34,313 bases of DNA from Nitrosomonas sp. (GTDB taxonomy: Bacteria; Pseudomonadota; Gammaproteobacteria; Burkholderiales; Nitrosomonadaceae). The notes beneath the pieces were generated by a model, which was given only the letters and a program-made list of their open reading frames with translations, made no database searches and had not been told where the DNA came from. The number at the start of each line of letters is the position of its first letter. Position 1 is the first letter of the stretch. The DNA is taken from NCBI GenBank assembly GCA_021774205.1, contig JAJFJI010000365.1, forward strand, positions 1-34,313, read 5' to 3'. Below, piece after piece: positions 19,750-27,370 of the stretch. The translations under genes and the position numbers were made by a program.

Positions 19750-20229
19750 TTACTTGTCTTTCTTGTTTTGTAGGAATCCGGTTATAGTGCCAGCTAATGT
19801 TGAAGCTAGTAATGTACCCGCTAGTATGTCTTTATCTATCCATGCAAAGAAAGCTGACAACACGAAGCCAAAAATAATCAACGTCCATGCCATCCAATGT
19901 ACACGTCTGTTATCTTGCACTTGAGCCTCTAGTGCGCGTATTTGTATATCACGTGCGTGCGTAGAGTCTTCTTCAAAAACACGCAGTATTCGTTCTGGGG
20001 CATCAGGTATGATTTCGCCGTATTTACGGAATATTTCCGGGGGCGGGAGAGGACCTTCGAATTGTGTGTGATTTACCAGCGCTTGCGTGCGTTTTTCAAC
20101 TGATAACTCAGTTGTATCTGTTGGCTCTGCAATTCTTGATAAAGCATTGCTCGAAGTTTTTGATACTTCAGGTGGTGAGTTAGCCTTCTGTAATTTCGTG
20201 CTGTTTTTCTTGTTTCTTTGTCGCCTCAT
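19750..20229 (-). CDS. DUF2335-like small membrane protein
   Basis: HTQFEGPLPPPEIFRKYGEIIPDAPERILRVFEEDSTHARDIQIRALEAQV followed by two TM segments. Confidence 0.75.
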   Translation of the reverse strand: MRRQRNKKNSTKLQKANSPPEVSKTSSNALSRIAEPTDTTELSVEKRTQALVNHTQFEGPLPPPEIFRKYGEIIPDAPERILRVFEEDSTHARDIQIRALEAQVQDNRRVHWMAWTLIIFGFVLSAFFAWIDKDILAGTLLASTLAGTITGFLQNKKDK

Positions 20230-20404
20230 GTCCCACCTTTTTTATGGCTACATTAAGCCTATTGCCAAGATTTCTCCAGTTATCACGCATCACTATGGCA
20301 GGATCTTTGTGAGTAACGAACTTGCTATAATCATTTGAACTTAACGAATATATTTCTGGGATCGCGGCGATTACTCTACGTATTGATTTTCGTTTCAGTT
20401 TCAT
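20180..20404 (-). CDS. Hypothetical protein
   Basis: 74-aa basic ORF overlapping the DUF2335-like gene start. Confidence 0.5.
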   Translation of the reverse strand: MKLKRKSIRRVIAAIPEIYSLSSNDYSKFVTHKDPAIVMRDNWRNLGNRLNVAIKKVGHEATKKQEKQHEITEG

Positions 20405-20650
20405 TGTAATATCTCCATTCTCCTTTTGACCAATTGAATTTATTATTATTATCGTAATATCTATTGGATTATTGAATTTATTAGACGTTCAATAACTACC
20501 TGGCATTATTTATAGCAATTATTTTGTTAATTTAGACTAAGAATATAAGCCTATTCCAGTTCGATTTCAATCGTTTTGTGCTATGAGGTGTGATTTTTGT
20601 CACTTGCCAGGTGTAAGTAAACTTTGGTGCCGCCGAGTTTATTGCTTATG

Positions 20651-21196
20651 CTAACAAGTAAAATCTTCGCCTGAGTCTATCCAGGTGAATGGTTGATTCA
20701 AATCAAACCAAGATGGAAACCTGGTTAATGTTCCTGTTTTTATTACACCAGTTGGGATCGTACCGCCATCAAATCCGTCGTCACCTGTCCATAAAGCTCC
20801 CGGCGCACTTGGGAATTTGGTAGCCTCAGTAGATTTACTGCCCTGTACTAGAGCTACGCTAGACACGCGGAAACTCGACACATTCGTCATCCCTGTTATG
20901 CTTACATTTATCTTATGTGTAGACGGTAACACGGTAATCTCATACGTGAGACTATCAAAGTCATTCCCGTTAAAGCTCCAATTGCAATTACGACTGTTAT
21001 TCTCAATTGGGTCAATTGAAGAGCTACCGATACTTATTACTTGACCAACAGTTACAACCACATCAGTATAAGTAACGCCTTCAACCGTTATGGTCGGGAT
21101 CGTCAGTAAATTTGTTGCTGGGTCATAAGTGTCAGCGTAAACCGAAGCTGATGTAATTAATGCGATCGCTGCAACTAAGTTTATAGCTCTTTTCAT
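20651..21196 (-). CDS. Secreted protein with putative lysogenic expression
   Basis: Signal peptide MKRAINLVAAIALITSASVYA from the internal Met; YDPATNLLTIPTITVEGVTYTDVVVTVGQVISIG segment. Confidence 0.65.
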   Translation of the reverse strand: MKRAINLVAAIALITSASVYADTYDPATNLLTIPTITVEGVTYTDVVVTVGQVISIGSSSIDPIENNSRNCNWSFNGNDFDSLTYEITVLPSTHKINVSITGMTNVSSFRVSSVALVQGSKSTEATKFPSAPGALWTGDDGFDGGTIPTGVIKTGTLTRFPSWFDLNQPFTWIDSGEDFTC

Positions 21197-21246
21197 TTTT
21201 CCCGCCCTAAGTTGATTTACATCTACAAAACTCGGCCGTACAGCTA

Positions 21247-21645
21247 TCACTTATCTGAATAATGTTGCTCTTCTTCGTGTTCTTTGTCTCGTTCTTTGTC
21301 TCGTTCTTTCTTTCGGTTTTTTTGCCCTGTTTTGGCGGACAGTTCATTAGCCACATCAAGGAGTCTTTTTGCTTGGGGTCTATTCTCCTTTGGTATTTGT
21401 TGAAGCATTTTTATTAACGCGACAAGTTCTTTGTCTGATGCATCAATATTAAGATCATGAATGCTTAAATTATCTAAATAGCCATCTCCCATTTCGTAAT
21501 CATTTTCAATACGGCGTGCGGCTTTTTCTCCGAAGGAAGCTTTTCCATTAATCAGTTGTGAAATGTAACTCTTCTCAGATTCAGGAATTTTCTTGCCATC
21601 GAACCATTTTTTTAGCTGTGACCTTCTTATTTTTACAATATCCAT
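21247..21645 (-). CDS. CI-like phage repressor (HTH), short form
   Basis: MDIVKIRRSQLKKWFDGKKIPESEKSYISQLINGKASFGEKAARRIENDYEMGDGYLDNL. The first ATG in the track (21747) would put coding sequence across the operator/promoter region, so 21645 is preferred. Confidence 0.75.
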   Translation of the reverse strand: MDIVKIRRSQLKKWFDGKKIPESEKSYISQLINGKASFGEKAARRIENDYEMGDGYLDNLSIHDLNIDASDKELVALIKMLQQIPKENRPQAKRLLDVANELSAKTGQKNRKKERDKERDKEHEEEQHYSDK

Positions 21646-21656
21646 TCTCCAAGTTT

Positions 21657-21713
21657 GATTAACAAATGCTAAACAAGCAAACACTTGACTTTGGGTTAAG
21701 TGTTCACTAAACT
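21657..21713 (+). promoter_or_regulatory. Rightward promoter (PR-like) with three candidate 18-bp operators
   Basis: TTGACT(21685)-N17-TAAACT(21708-21713); operators 21657-21674, 21672-21689, 21695-21712. Confidence 0.8.
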
Positions 21714-21746
21714 GTGTTTGTATCTTAGCCATAACAATAATTTCCA

Positions 21747-21995
21747 ATGAATCTTAAAGAATATTTTACAAACAAAGAACGTGGAGAGCATTCTCGTTTA
21801 GCAAACGATATAGGTATATCACTCTCTCATTTGTCACAAATGATCGTTGGAAGCACGGCAATATCAAATATCAGGTGTGTGCAAATCGAACAAGCAACAA
21901 ATGGCCAAGTAACCCGTAAAGACCTACGCCCGGACGACTGGCACTTAATCTGGCCGGAACTAGCACAACAAAACAAATCCGAAAAGGTCGCCTAA
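21747..21995 (+). CDS. Cro/YdaS-like HTH regulator
   Basis: HSRLANDIGISLSHLSQMIVGSTAISNIRCVQIEQATNGQVTRKDLRPDDWHLIWPEL. Confidence 0.85.
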   Translation: MNLKEYFTNKERGEHSRLANDIGISLSHLSQMIVGSTAISNIRCVQIEQATNGQVTRKDLRPDDWHLIWPELAQQNKSEKVA

Positions 21996-22055
21996 ATGAA
22001 TGAAAACAGCTTTTTCAATATAGACAGCTTACCAACACACGTATATGGCCCATGA
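21996..22055 (+). CDS. Possible 19-aa short ORF after cro
   Basis: MNENSFFNIDSLPTHVYGP; start adjoins the cro stop. Confidence 0.3.
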   Translation: MNENSFFNIDSLPTHVYGP

Positions 22056-22238
22056 GTACCAATTTAGTACTAATCAACTAGAAAAAAACCTAGTACATGT
22101 CAACTAATTTAAGAATCTATTGCCCTCCCACAATGAGCGATAGGTATACCGTGCAGCCAAGCCTACTAGACCGGGCACAGACGCTTAGAGCGTCGGCGGA
22201 TTGGCGCTATGTTTCATTATTTTTTCCTTTTGTTTGTT

Positions 22239-22282
22239 CGCCCGTCCTTCACCGTTTGCGCGGAGTTGGGCGGGATTTTTTT
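22239..22282 (+). terminator. Candidate tR1-like terminator downstream of cro
   Basis: CGCCC (22239-22243)/GGGCG (22268-22272) with flanking G-U pairs, then ATTTTTTT. Confidence 0.45.
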
Positions 22283-22343
22283 GGGTAAAGTGAAAAAAAT
22301 AGAAACCATATTGGTGGAAGCGCTTGGGTTACTCACAAGCTAT

Positions 22344-22448
22344 TTACTTGCAAGGCTTCCTTGGTTTGCGCCGTTTGTGGTCCTTGACCGGTACAGTCTT
22401 AGGGCCACGAGGCGGCGTTTTACAAGGTTCACATGGTTTATTAGCCAT
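22344..22448 (-). CDS. Candidate 34-aa basic, Cys/Pro-rich protein antisense to the rightward transcript
   Basis: MANKPCEPCKTPPRGPKTVPVKDHKRRKPRKPCK; AAGGA SD about 7 nt upstream of ATG. Confidence 0.5.
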   Translation of the reverse strand: MANKPCEPCKTPPRGPKTVPVKDHKRRKPRKPCK

Positions 22449-22613
22449 GATTATTCCTTAATAAGTCAGCAGGTTGAGCCTGCTTCTCTGAGGGTCCCGA
22501 TGACCTTCGCCTTCTATCAAAGGTTTTTTGGGATCAGAAAAACTTACAAGGAATTGCCAAGCGCCTCCATCAATATGATTTCGGCTGAATTATGAAACAC
22601 ATTAGTCTTTTTT

Positions 22614-23822
22614 ATGAGACAAACATTGATCATTGACCAAGAATTTAAGAAATATTTGATACCACTCAAGCTAGATGAGTTTGCTCAGCTTGAGGAAAAT
22701 ATTATCGTTGACGGCTGCAGGGAACCGCTTGTCTTATGGGGAGAAACGCTTATTGACGGGCACAACCGTCTTGAGATTTGCTTACATAATGCCGTTTCTT
22801 TTGAAACAGTTTCGAAAGAATTTGAAAACCGTGAATCAGTCATTGAATGGATAGAAAAAAACCAACTTGGCCGCCGCAATTTAACGCCCGACCAATTTAA
22901 ACTGTTACTTGGTAGGCGGTACAACAGGCTTAAATCGCAAGGGTTTAAGGGCAATCAATATACTGAAAGTGGTAAGGATCAAAATGATCCAGACCAAAAC
23001 CAATCAACATCTGAGAAATTAGCCAATGAACACGGCGTATCTGCGCCAACTGTAAAACGCGCAGGAGCATTCGCTGAATCAATTGACGCCAATGCAACGC
23101 CAGAGCTAATAAATAAAGTTGAAAGTGGAGTGGTTTCAGTAAGTGCGGCCGCTTCGATTTCTGAGTTACCAGAAGAAGAACAAACAGAGCTAATTGCGAA
23201 AGGTGAAAAAGAAATACTGCAAGCTGCAAAAGAAATAAGGGCCAGAAAAACAGAAAGCAGACGCACTGAAAGAATTGAAAATATTGCTGAGATTGCAAAA
23301 GGTAATTCAGAGCTGAATACCGGTACCACATACCCAGTAATCTACGCCGATCCACCTTGGTGTTATGAATATTGCTCAACTGATAACCGACAGATAGAGA
23401 ATCATTATCCAACAATGGATCTTGATGAAATCTGCGCGATGCCGGTTGGCGAGTTAGCCACACAAGATTCAATATTATTTCTATGGACAACCAGCCCGAA
23501 GTTAACCGAATCAATCAAAGTTTTAGATTCATGGGGATTTGAATATAGGACATGCGCTGTTTGGGATAAGCAAAAAATTGGCATGGGGTATTACTTCAGG
23601 CAACAACATGAAATATTACTGATTGCTACAAAAGGAAAAATCCCTGTACCACCACCGTCAGCAAGACATTCATCTGTAATTTCGATAGATCGCGGACTGC
23701 ATAGCGAGAAGCCTGAAAGGTTTTACGAAATTATTGAAAGCATGTATCCGGAATTGCCAAAGATAGAGCTATTTTGTCGTAGTCCGCGTGCTGGTTGGTC
23801 TGTTTGGGGAAACCAATCATGA
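22614..23822 (+). CDS. ParB-like N-terminal domain fused to MT-A70 DNA adenine methyltransferase
   Basis: VDGCREPLVLWGETLIDGHNRLEIC (ParB-like) and YADPPWCYEYCSTDN DPPW motif with LFLWTTSPKL. Confidence 0.9.
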   Translation: MRQTLIIDQEFKKYLIPLKLDEFAQLEENIIVDGCREPLVLWGETLIDGHNRLEICLHNAVSFETVSKEFENRESVIEWIEKNQLGRRNLTPDQFKLLLGRRYNRLKSQGFKGNQYTESGKDQNDPDQNQSTSEKLANEHGVSAPTVKRAGAFAESIDANATPELINKVESGVVSVSAAASISELPEEEQTELIAKGEKEILQAAKEIRARKTESRRTERIENIAEIAKGNSELNTGTTYPVIYADPPWCYEYCSTDNRQIENHYPTMDLDEICAMPVGELATQDSILFLWTTSPKLTESIKVLDSWGFEYRTCAVWDKQKIGMGYYFRQQHEILLIATKGKIPVPPPSARHSSVISIDRGLHSEKPERFYEIIESMYPELPKIELFCRSPRAGWSVWGNQS

Positions 23823-24367
23823 GCGCGCATGATTTCAAAGAATGCTTGGCGTTTTCACACTCGTTTGAAGATCACCCTGTATGGGCAGCAGTCTATTCAA
23901 AAGCATTTCCAGACATGATTGACTTTATCTCTTATCGTCAAGACGGATTTTGGCAACGAGAAGGCATCGACCGCGGGGTTATGTTATCGAATACCAAGCA
24001 AATCTTTATCGATGAGAAGGTACGCGGGAGAAGCAAAAAAACAGGCGAAGTGTACGACGATATTGCGCTTGAATATTTAAGTGATAACGCAAGGAATACT
24101 CCTGGCTGGGTTTGCAAACCTTTAAGAGCAGATTTTATTGCGTATCTAATTGCCCCGCTTGGCATATGCCATTTACTGCCAGTTATACAACTACAGAGCG
24201 CATGGGTTAAACATGGCGAGCAATGGAAAGAAGACGCCAAGAAACATGTATGGGCTAAGAACCGCGGCTACTACACTGTTTCTGTGCCTGTAAGGCCGGA
24301 AATATTATACAAGGCTATGGGTAATCAACTAAGAGTCAGATTTGCTCCGTTTGAGGTTGATATATGA
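23819..24367 (+). CDS. Phage hypothetical protein
   Basis: MSAHDFKECLAFSHSFEDHPVWAAVYSKAFPDMIDFISYRQDGFWQREGIDRGV; ATGA overlap with the MTase stop. Confidence 0.65.
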   Translation: MSAHDFKECLAFSHSFEDHPVWAAVYSKAFPDMIDFISYRQDGFWQREGIDRGVMLSNTKQIFIDEKVRGRSKKTGEVYDDIALEYLSDNARNTPGWVCKPLRADFIAYLIAPLGICHLLPVIQLQSAWVKHGEQWKEDAKKHVWAKNRGYYTVSVPVRPEILYKAMGNQLRVRFAPFEVDI

Positions 24368-24446
24368 GCATTAAAGTCATGACACTATTTAGTTGCAGGC
24401 AACTATTTCCATTTTGGGAACAGTTCAACATTAATGGATCTTTCTA

Positions 24447-25301
24447 ATGCCGAATAGATTGCTAAAAGAAGGCATATGCACGTCAGATGCCATCAATTTG
24501 CTGTCAAGTGACAGCGAAGTGTTGTTCTATCGCCTGCTAGTTGCAGCAGATGACTTCGGTCGCATGGATGGGCGTGTGCAGATAGTCAAAAGTCAGTGTT
24601 TCCCGCTGAAAGATTATTTTACGGCAGAAAAGATCAAAGATCTGTTACTAGAACTGATAGAAGCCGACTTAATACAATTTTACCATGTTGATAATAAGCC
24701 ATTCTTTTTTATAAAAAAATGGGATCAACGTGTTCGCAGCAAAGGCAAATATCCAGAGCCGCCAGAAGAATCTCAGGAAGTAATTGACAGCAACTCGCTG
24801 ACAGATGACAGCAATGTGCGGACAGATGACGGCCTGGGTTTGGGTTTGGGTTTGGGTTTGGGGTCGGGGTCGGGTAAGGGAGAAACAAAAGAAAAAATAC
24901 TAAAAAAAGAAAGCCAGCAAGAAAAACCGAAACCAAAAAAAATTGAACCGGGAAAAAAAGAACTGCCTACTCAAGATCTGGTTGATGACGAAACATGGAA
25001 TACATTTTTAGAGCTTAGGAAAAAAATAAAAGCTGTCAATTCACCACAAGCAATCAATTGTTTAATAAAAGAATTAACGAGATTAAGCAATCAAGGTCAC
25101 GATCCCACAGAAGTTATTAATCAGTCCATTAGATCAAGTTGGAAAGACGTTTATCCATTGAAAAATAGAGGTTTACAGGTTGTTTCTCAGCATAGCCGTG
25201 AAGAATACAACCGACAGCAGACTGAGATTGCAAAACGCAAGCTTTTTGGCCTAGAAAATAAAGACGAGAAGGACATAACGCATGAAGCAACAACACTTTG
25301 A
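24447..25301 (+). CDS. Phage replication (O/replisome-organiser-like) protein
   Basis: N-terminal MPNRLLKEGICTSDAINLLSSDSEVLFYRLLVAADDFGRMDGRVQIVKSQCFP, typical of phage replication proteins; repeat-encoded linker in the middle. Confidence 0.75.
   Translation: MPNRLLKEGICTSDAINLLSSDSEVLFYRLLVAADDFGRMDGRVQIVKSQCFPLKDYFTAEKIKDLLLELIEADLIQFYHVDNKPFFFIKKWDQRVRSKGKYPEPPEESQEVIDSNSLTDDSNVRTDDGLGLGLGLGLGSGSGKGETKEKILKKESQQEKPKPKKIEPGKKELPTQDLVDDETWNTFLELRKKIKAVNSPQAINCLIKELTRLSNQGHDPTEVINQSIRSSWKDVYPLKNRGLQVVSQHSREEYNRQQTEIAKRKLFGLENKDEKDITHEATTL
24786..24880 (+). repeat. 21-bp tandem iterons plus hexamer (TGGGTT-type) tandem array; candidate replication origin
   Basis: GACAGCAACTCGCTGACAGAT / GACAGCAATGTGCGGACAGAT, then TGGGTTx4-TGGGGT-CGGGGT-CGGGTA-AGGG. 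Confidence 0.7.
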
Positions 25302-25956
25302 CGAGTTTTGCGAATTGCTCGATACCGTTGCCGAGCAGTACAGCAAAAACATGACGCCAAGCCTGAAAATGCTCTACTGGCAAGGGTTACATGATGTTGA
25401 TTTTGAGGCTGTAAGGGAAGCACTTTTTCGTCATATTCGAAATACTGATAAAGACGGCGATTTCATGCCAAAAATATCAAATATTCGCAAAATGATCGAA
25501 GGCAGTACCGAAGATTCGTCAATGGTTGCCTGGTCAAAAGTTGACAAAGCTTTGCGGCAAATTGGCACGTATCAATCTGTCACATTTGACGATCCTTTGA
25601 TACACAAAGTTTTGCAGGACATGGGTGGCTGGATACCGCTTGGCACAAAAACGGATGACGAGTGGCCGTTTGTGGCTAGAGAATTTCAGACTAGATACCG
25701 TGGGTTTAAGTCAAGAAATCAAATCCCAGAATATCCTTCTCACCTGATCGGCATTGCGGAATGTCATAACTCAAAAGAAGGCCACCGCCTTGATCCGCCG
25801 AATTTGATCGGTAACGTTGAAAAAGCGAAGCAGGTCATGAATTGCGGCGTGGGACTAATTGAGTTTTCTGACGGTGTTGGACTGCAGCGTTTACAGAAAG
25901 ACTTGAATACCGCTGTTGGCAACATCTCAGAAATAAAAAGCAAGGATGCGGCATGA
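25282..25956 (+). CDS. Phage replication-associated hypothetical protein
   Basis: Overlaps the replication gene; LLDTVAEQYSKNMTPSLKMLYWQGLHDVDFEAVREALFRHIRNTDKDGDFMPKISNIRKMIEG resembles phage replication loader-associated ORFs. Confidence 0.6.
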   Translation: MKQQHFDEFCELLDTVAEQYSKNMTPSLKMLYWQGLHDVDFEAVREALFRHIRNTDKDGDFMPKISNIRKMIEGSTEDSSMVAWSKVDKALRQIGTYQSVTFDDPLIHKVLQDMGGWIPLGTKTDDEWPFVAREFQTRYRGFKSRNQIPEYPSHLIGIAECHNSKEGHRLDPPNLIGNVEKAKQVMNCGVGLIEFSDGVGLQRLQKDLNTAVGNISEIKSKDAA

Positions 25957-26192
25957 AAGACATAGAAACGAATATCAAAAAGATAGTTTCTGAAAATACA
26001 GTTTGTGATATCGAAAAAGTCACGAATGAATCGAGATTACAGCGCGACTTAGGGTCAGATTCACTTGATGGTATCAATATTTTGATGGGCATAGAAGAAA
26101 CTTTTGATATCCAGATAGACGAGACATTTTATGACACGCACGACGACATGACTATTCAGCATCTCATTGATGAAACAAAGAAATATTTATGA
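25953..26192 (+). CDS. Acyl carrier protein
   Basis: LQRDLGSDSLDGINILMGIEETFDIQIDE: DSLD phosphopantetheine attachment motif in a full-length ACP. Confidence 0.9.
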   Translation: MKDIETNIKKIVSENTVCDIEKVTNESRLQRDLGSDSLDGINILMGIEETFDIQIDETFYDTHDDMTIQHLIDETKKYL

Positions 26193-26267
26193 GACAAGAG
26201 CTTACTACAAAGAAGCAGAAAAAGAACATGGTGAATTTGCCATGACAAATAAACGTCTCGGTTTGCT

Positions 26268-26654
26268 GTGATCGATAAACAAACAATCAATCTAATTGAT
26301 CAACAAAGGAAGCTATACGCGAAGCAATGCGTTGATATGGCGCCAGTAGATTTTGTTTGTATTATTAGGAAAAGGACAAGAAGTTTAGATCAAAATTCGA
26401 AGCTCTGGGCGATGCTTTCAGATGTGTCTGAGCAAGTTGAATGGTACGGCAGGAAACTAAGTTCTGAAGACTGGAAGCATGTTTTTACAGCTTCGTTGAA
26501 ACAAATGGACACAGTACCAGGCATTGACGGTGGAATAGTGGTTTTAGGCCAATCAACAAGCAGGATGAATGTTTCTGAGATGAGAGACTTGGTTGAATTG
26601 ATGAATGCATTTGGTGCGGAACATGAAGTCAAGTGGGCAGCTGCTGATGGATAA
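26268..26654 (+). CDS. ninB: NinB-like recombination protein (GTG start)
   Basis: RTRSLDQNSKLWAMLSDVSEQVEWYGRKLSSEDWKHVFTASL. Confidence 0.9.
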   Translation: MIDKQTINLIDQQRKLYAKQCVDMAPVDFVCIIRKRTRSLDQNSKLWAMLSDVSEQVEWYGRKLSSEDWKHVFTASLKQMDTVPGIDGGIVVLGQSTSRMNVSEMRDLVELMNAFGAEHEVKWAAADG

Positions 26655-27093
26655 CGCAGCCAAAAACCCCATGGGCATGAAAGGCTGGGAGCAACTGTTA
26701 ATCCCAGATTGTGAAGAAGAGAAAAAAGATCCGAATCCTATACCTGTACTTGTCAGAGAGAATCAAAAAAAAGTAAGGCTCTTGATCAAGAAAGCATTAT
26801 TAGAAGGAAGAAAGATATCAGATCTGTATACCGAAATATCTGGCACCGATCTTCTGAAATTTGCAAACAAAGATAAGCACATGGCTATAGCTGCATTTTA
26901 TGAGATAAGCAAATCAGTAAAAAGAGAAATGGGTTTTGTGGATAAGAGAAGAAAACAAATATCAGATTTTATAAAAATGTACTCGTTTGGATATCGGCGA
27001 GGAAAAATAATGCGCGATCTTGGGCTAAGTGATGTGCAATATGAATACCTGTATGAAAGATATCGACTAGTTTGGAAGAATGGCAATGAATAA
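26647..27093 (+). CDS. Phage hypothetical protein
   Basis: In-frame ATG at 26647 overlaps the ninB stop (MDNAAKNPMGMKGWEQLL...). Confidence 0.6.
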   Translation: MDNAAKNPMGMKGWEQLLIPDCEEEKKDPNPIPVLVRENQKKVRLLIKKALLEGRKISDLYTEISGTDLLKFANKDKHMAIAAFYEISKSVKREMGFVDKRRKQISDFIKMYSFGYRRGKIMRDLGLSDVQYEYLYERYRLVWKNGNE

Positions 27094-27370
27094 AGCAACA
27101 AGGCATCACATGGATGTAGTGGCTTCATTGGGATGCGTAGTCTGTCGTAGAGACAGCGGTGTAATAGCGCCGTGCCATGTCCATCACATTGCTGAAGGAA
27201 GCAGCAAGCGCAGCGATTTCATGGTTGCTGGATTGTGCCATTACCACCACGTTTCGCCATATGGATTGCACGGTATGGGTGTTAGGGCTTTTTTATCTGC
27301 GAATAAATTGCCTACTGAGTACCACCTTATTGAGCTTGTTAATAAATACAGGGCGGAGGATAGAGTTTGA
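27080..27370 (+). CDS. HNH/Ref-like nuclease family protein
   Basis: CVVCRRDSGVIAPCHVHHIAEGSSKRSDFMVAGLCHYHHVSPYGLHGMG. Confidence 0.8.
   Translation: MAMNKATRHHMDVVASLGCVVCRRDSGVIAPCHVHHIAEGSSKRSDFMVAGLCHYHHVSPYGLHGMGVRAFLSANKLPTEYHLIELVNKYRAEDRV

Noticed and set aside
22209-22595. 128-aa + strand ORF between cro and the MTase
   Set aside because: No SD or family features; overlaps the terminator-like hairpin and the better-supported antisense micro-ORF.
22945-23514. 189-aa minus ORF inside the MTase gene
   Set aside because: Shadow ORF opposite a well-supported methyltransferase.
22614-24367. Restriction-modification system
   Set aside because: A methyltransferase is present, but the neighbouring 23819-24367 ORF shows no recognisable nuclease motif by eye.
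24709-24936. 75-aa minus ORF with PTPTPNPNPNPNP repeats
   Set aside because: Antisense reading of the hexamer array; no independent support.
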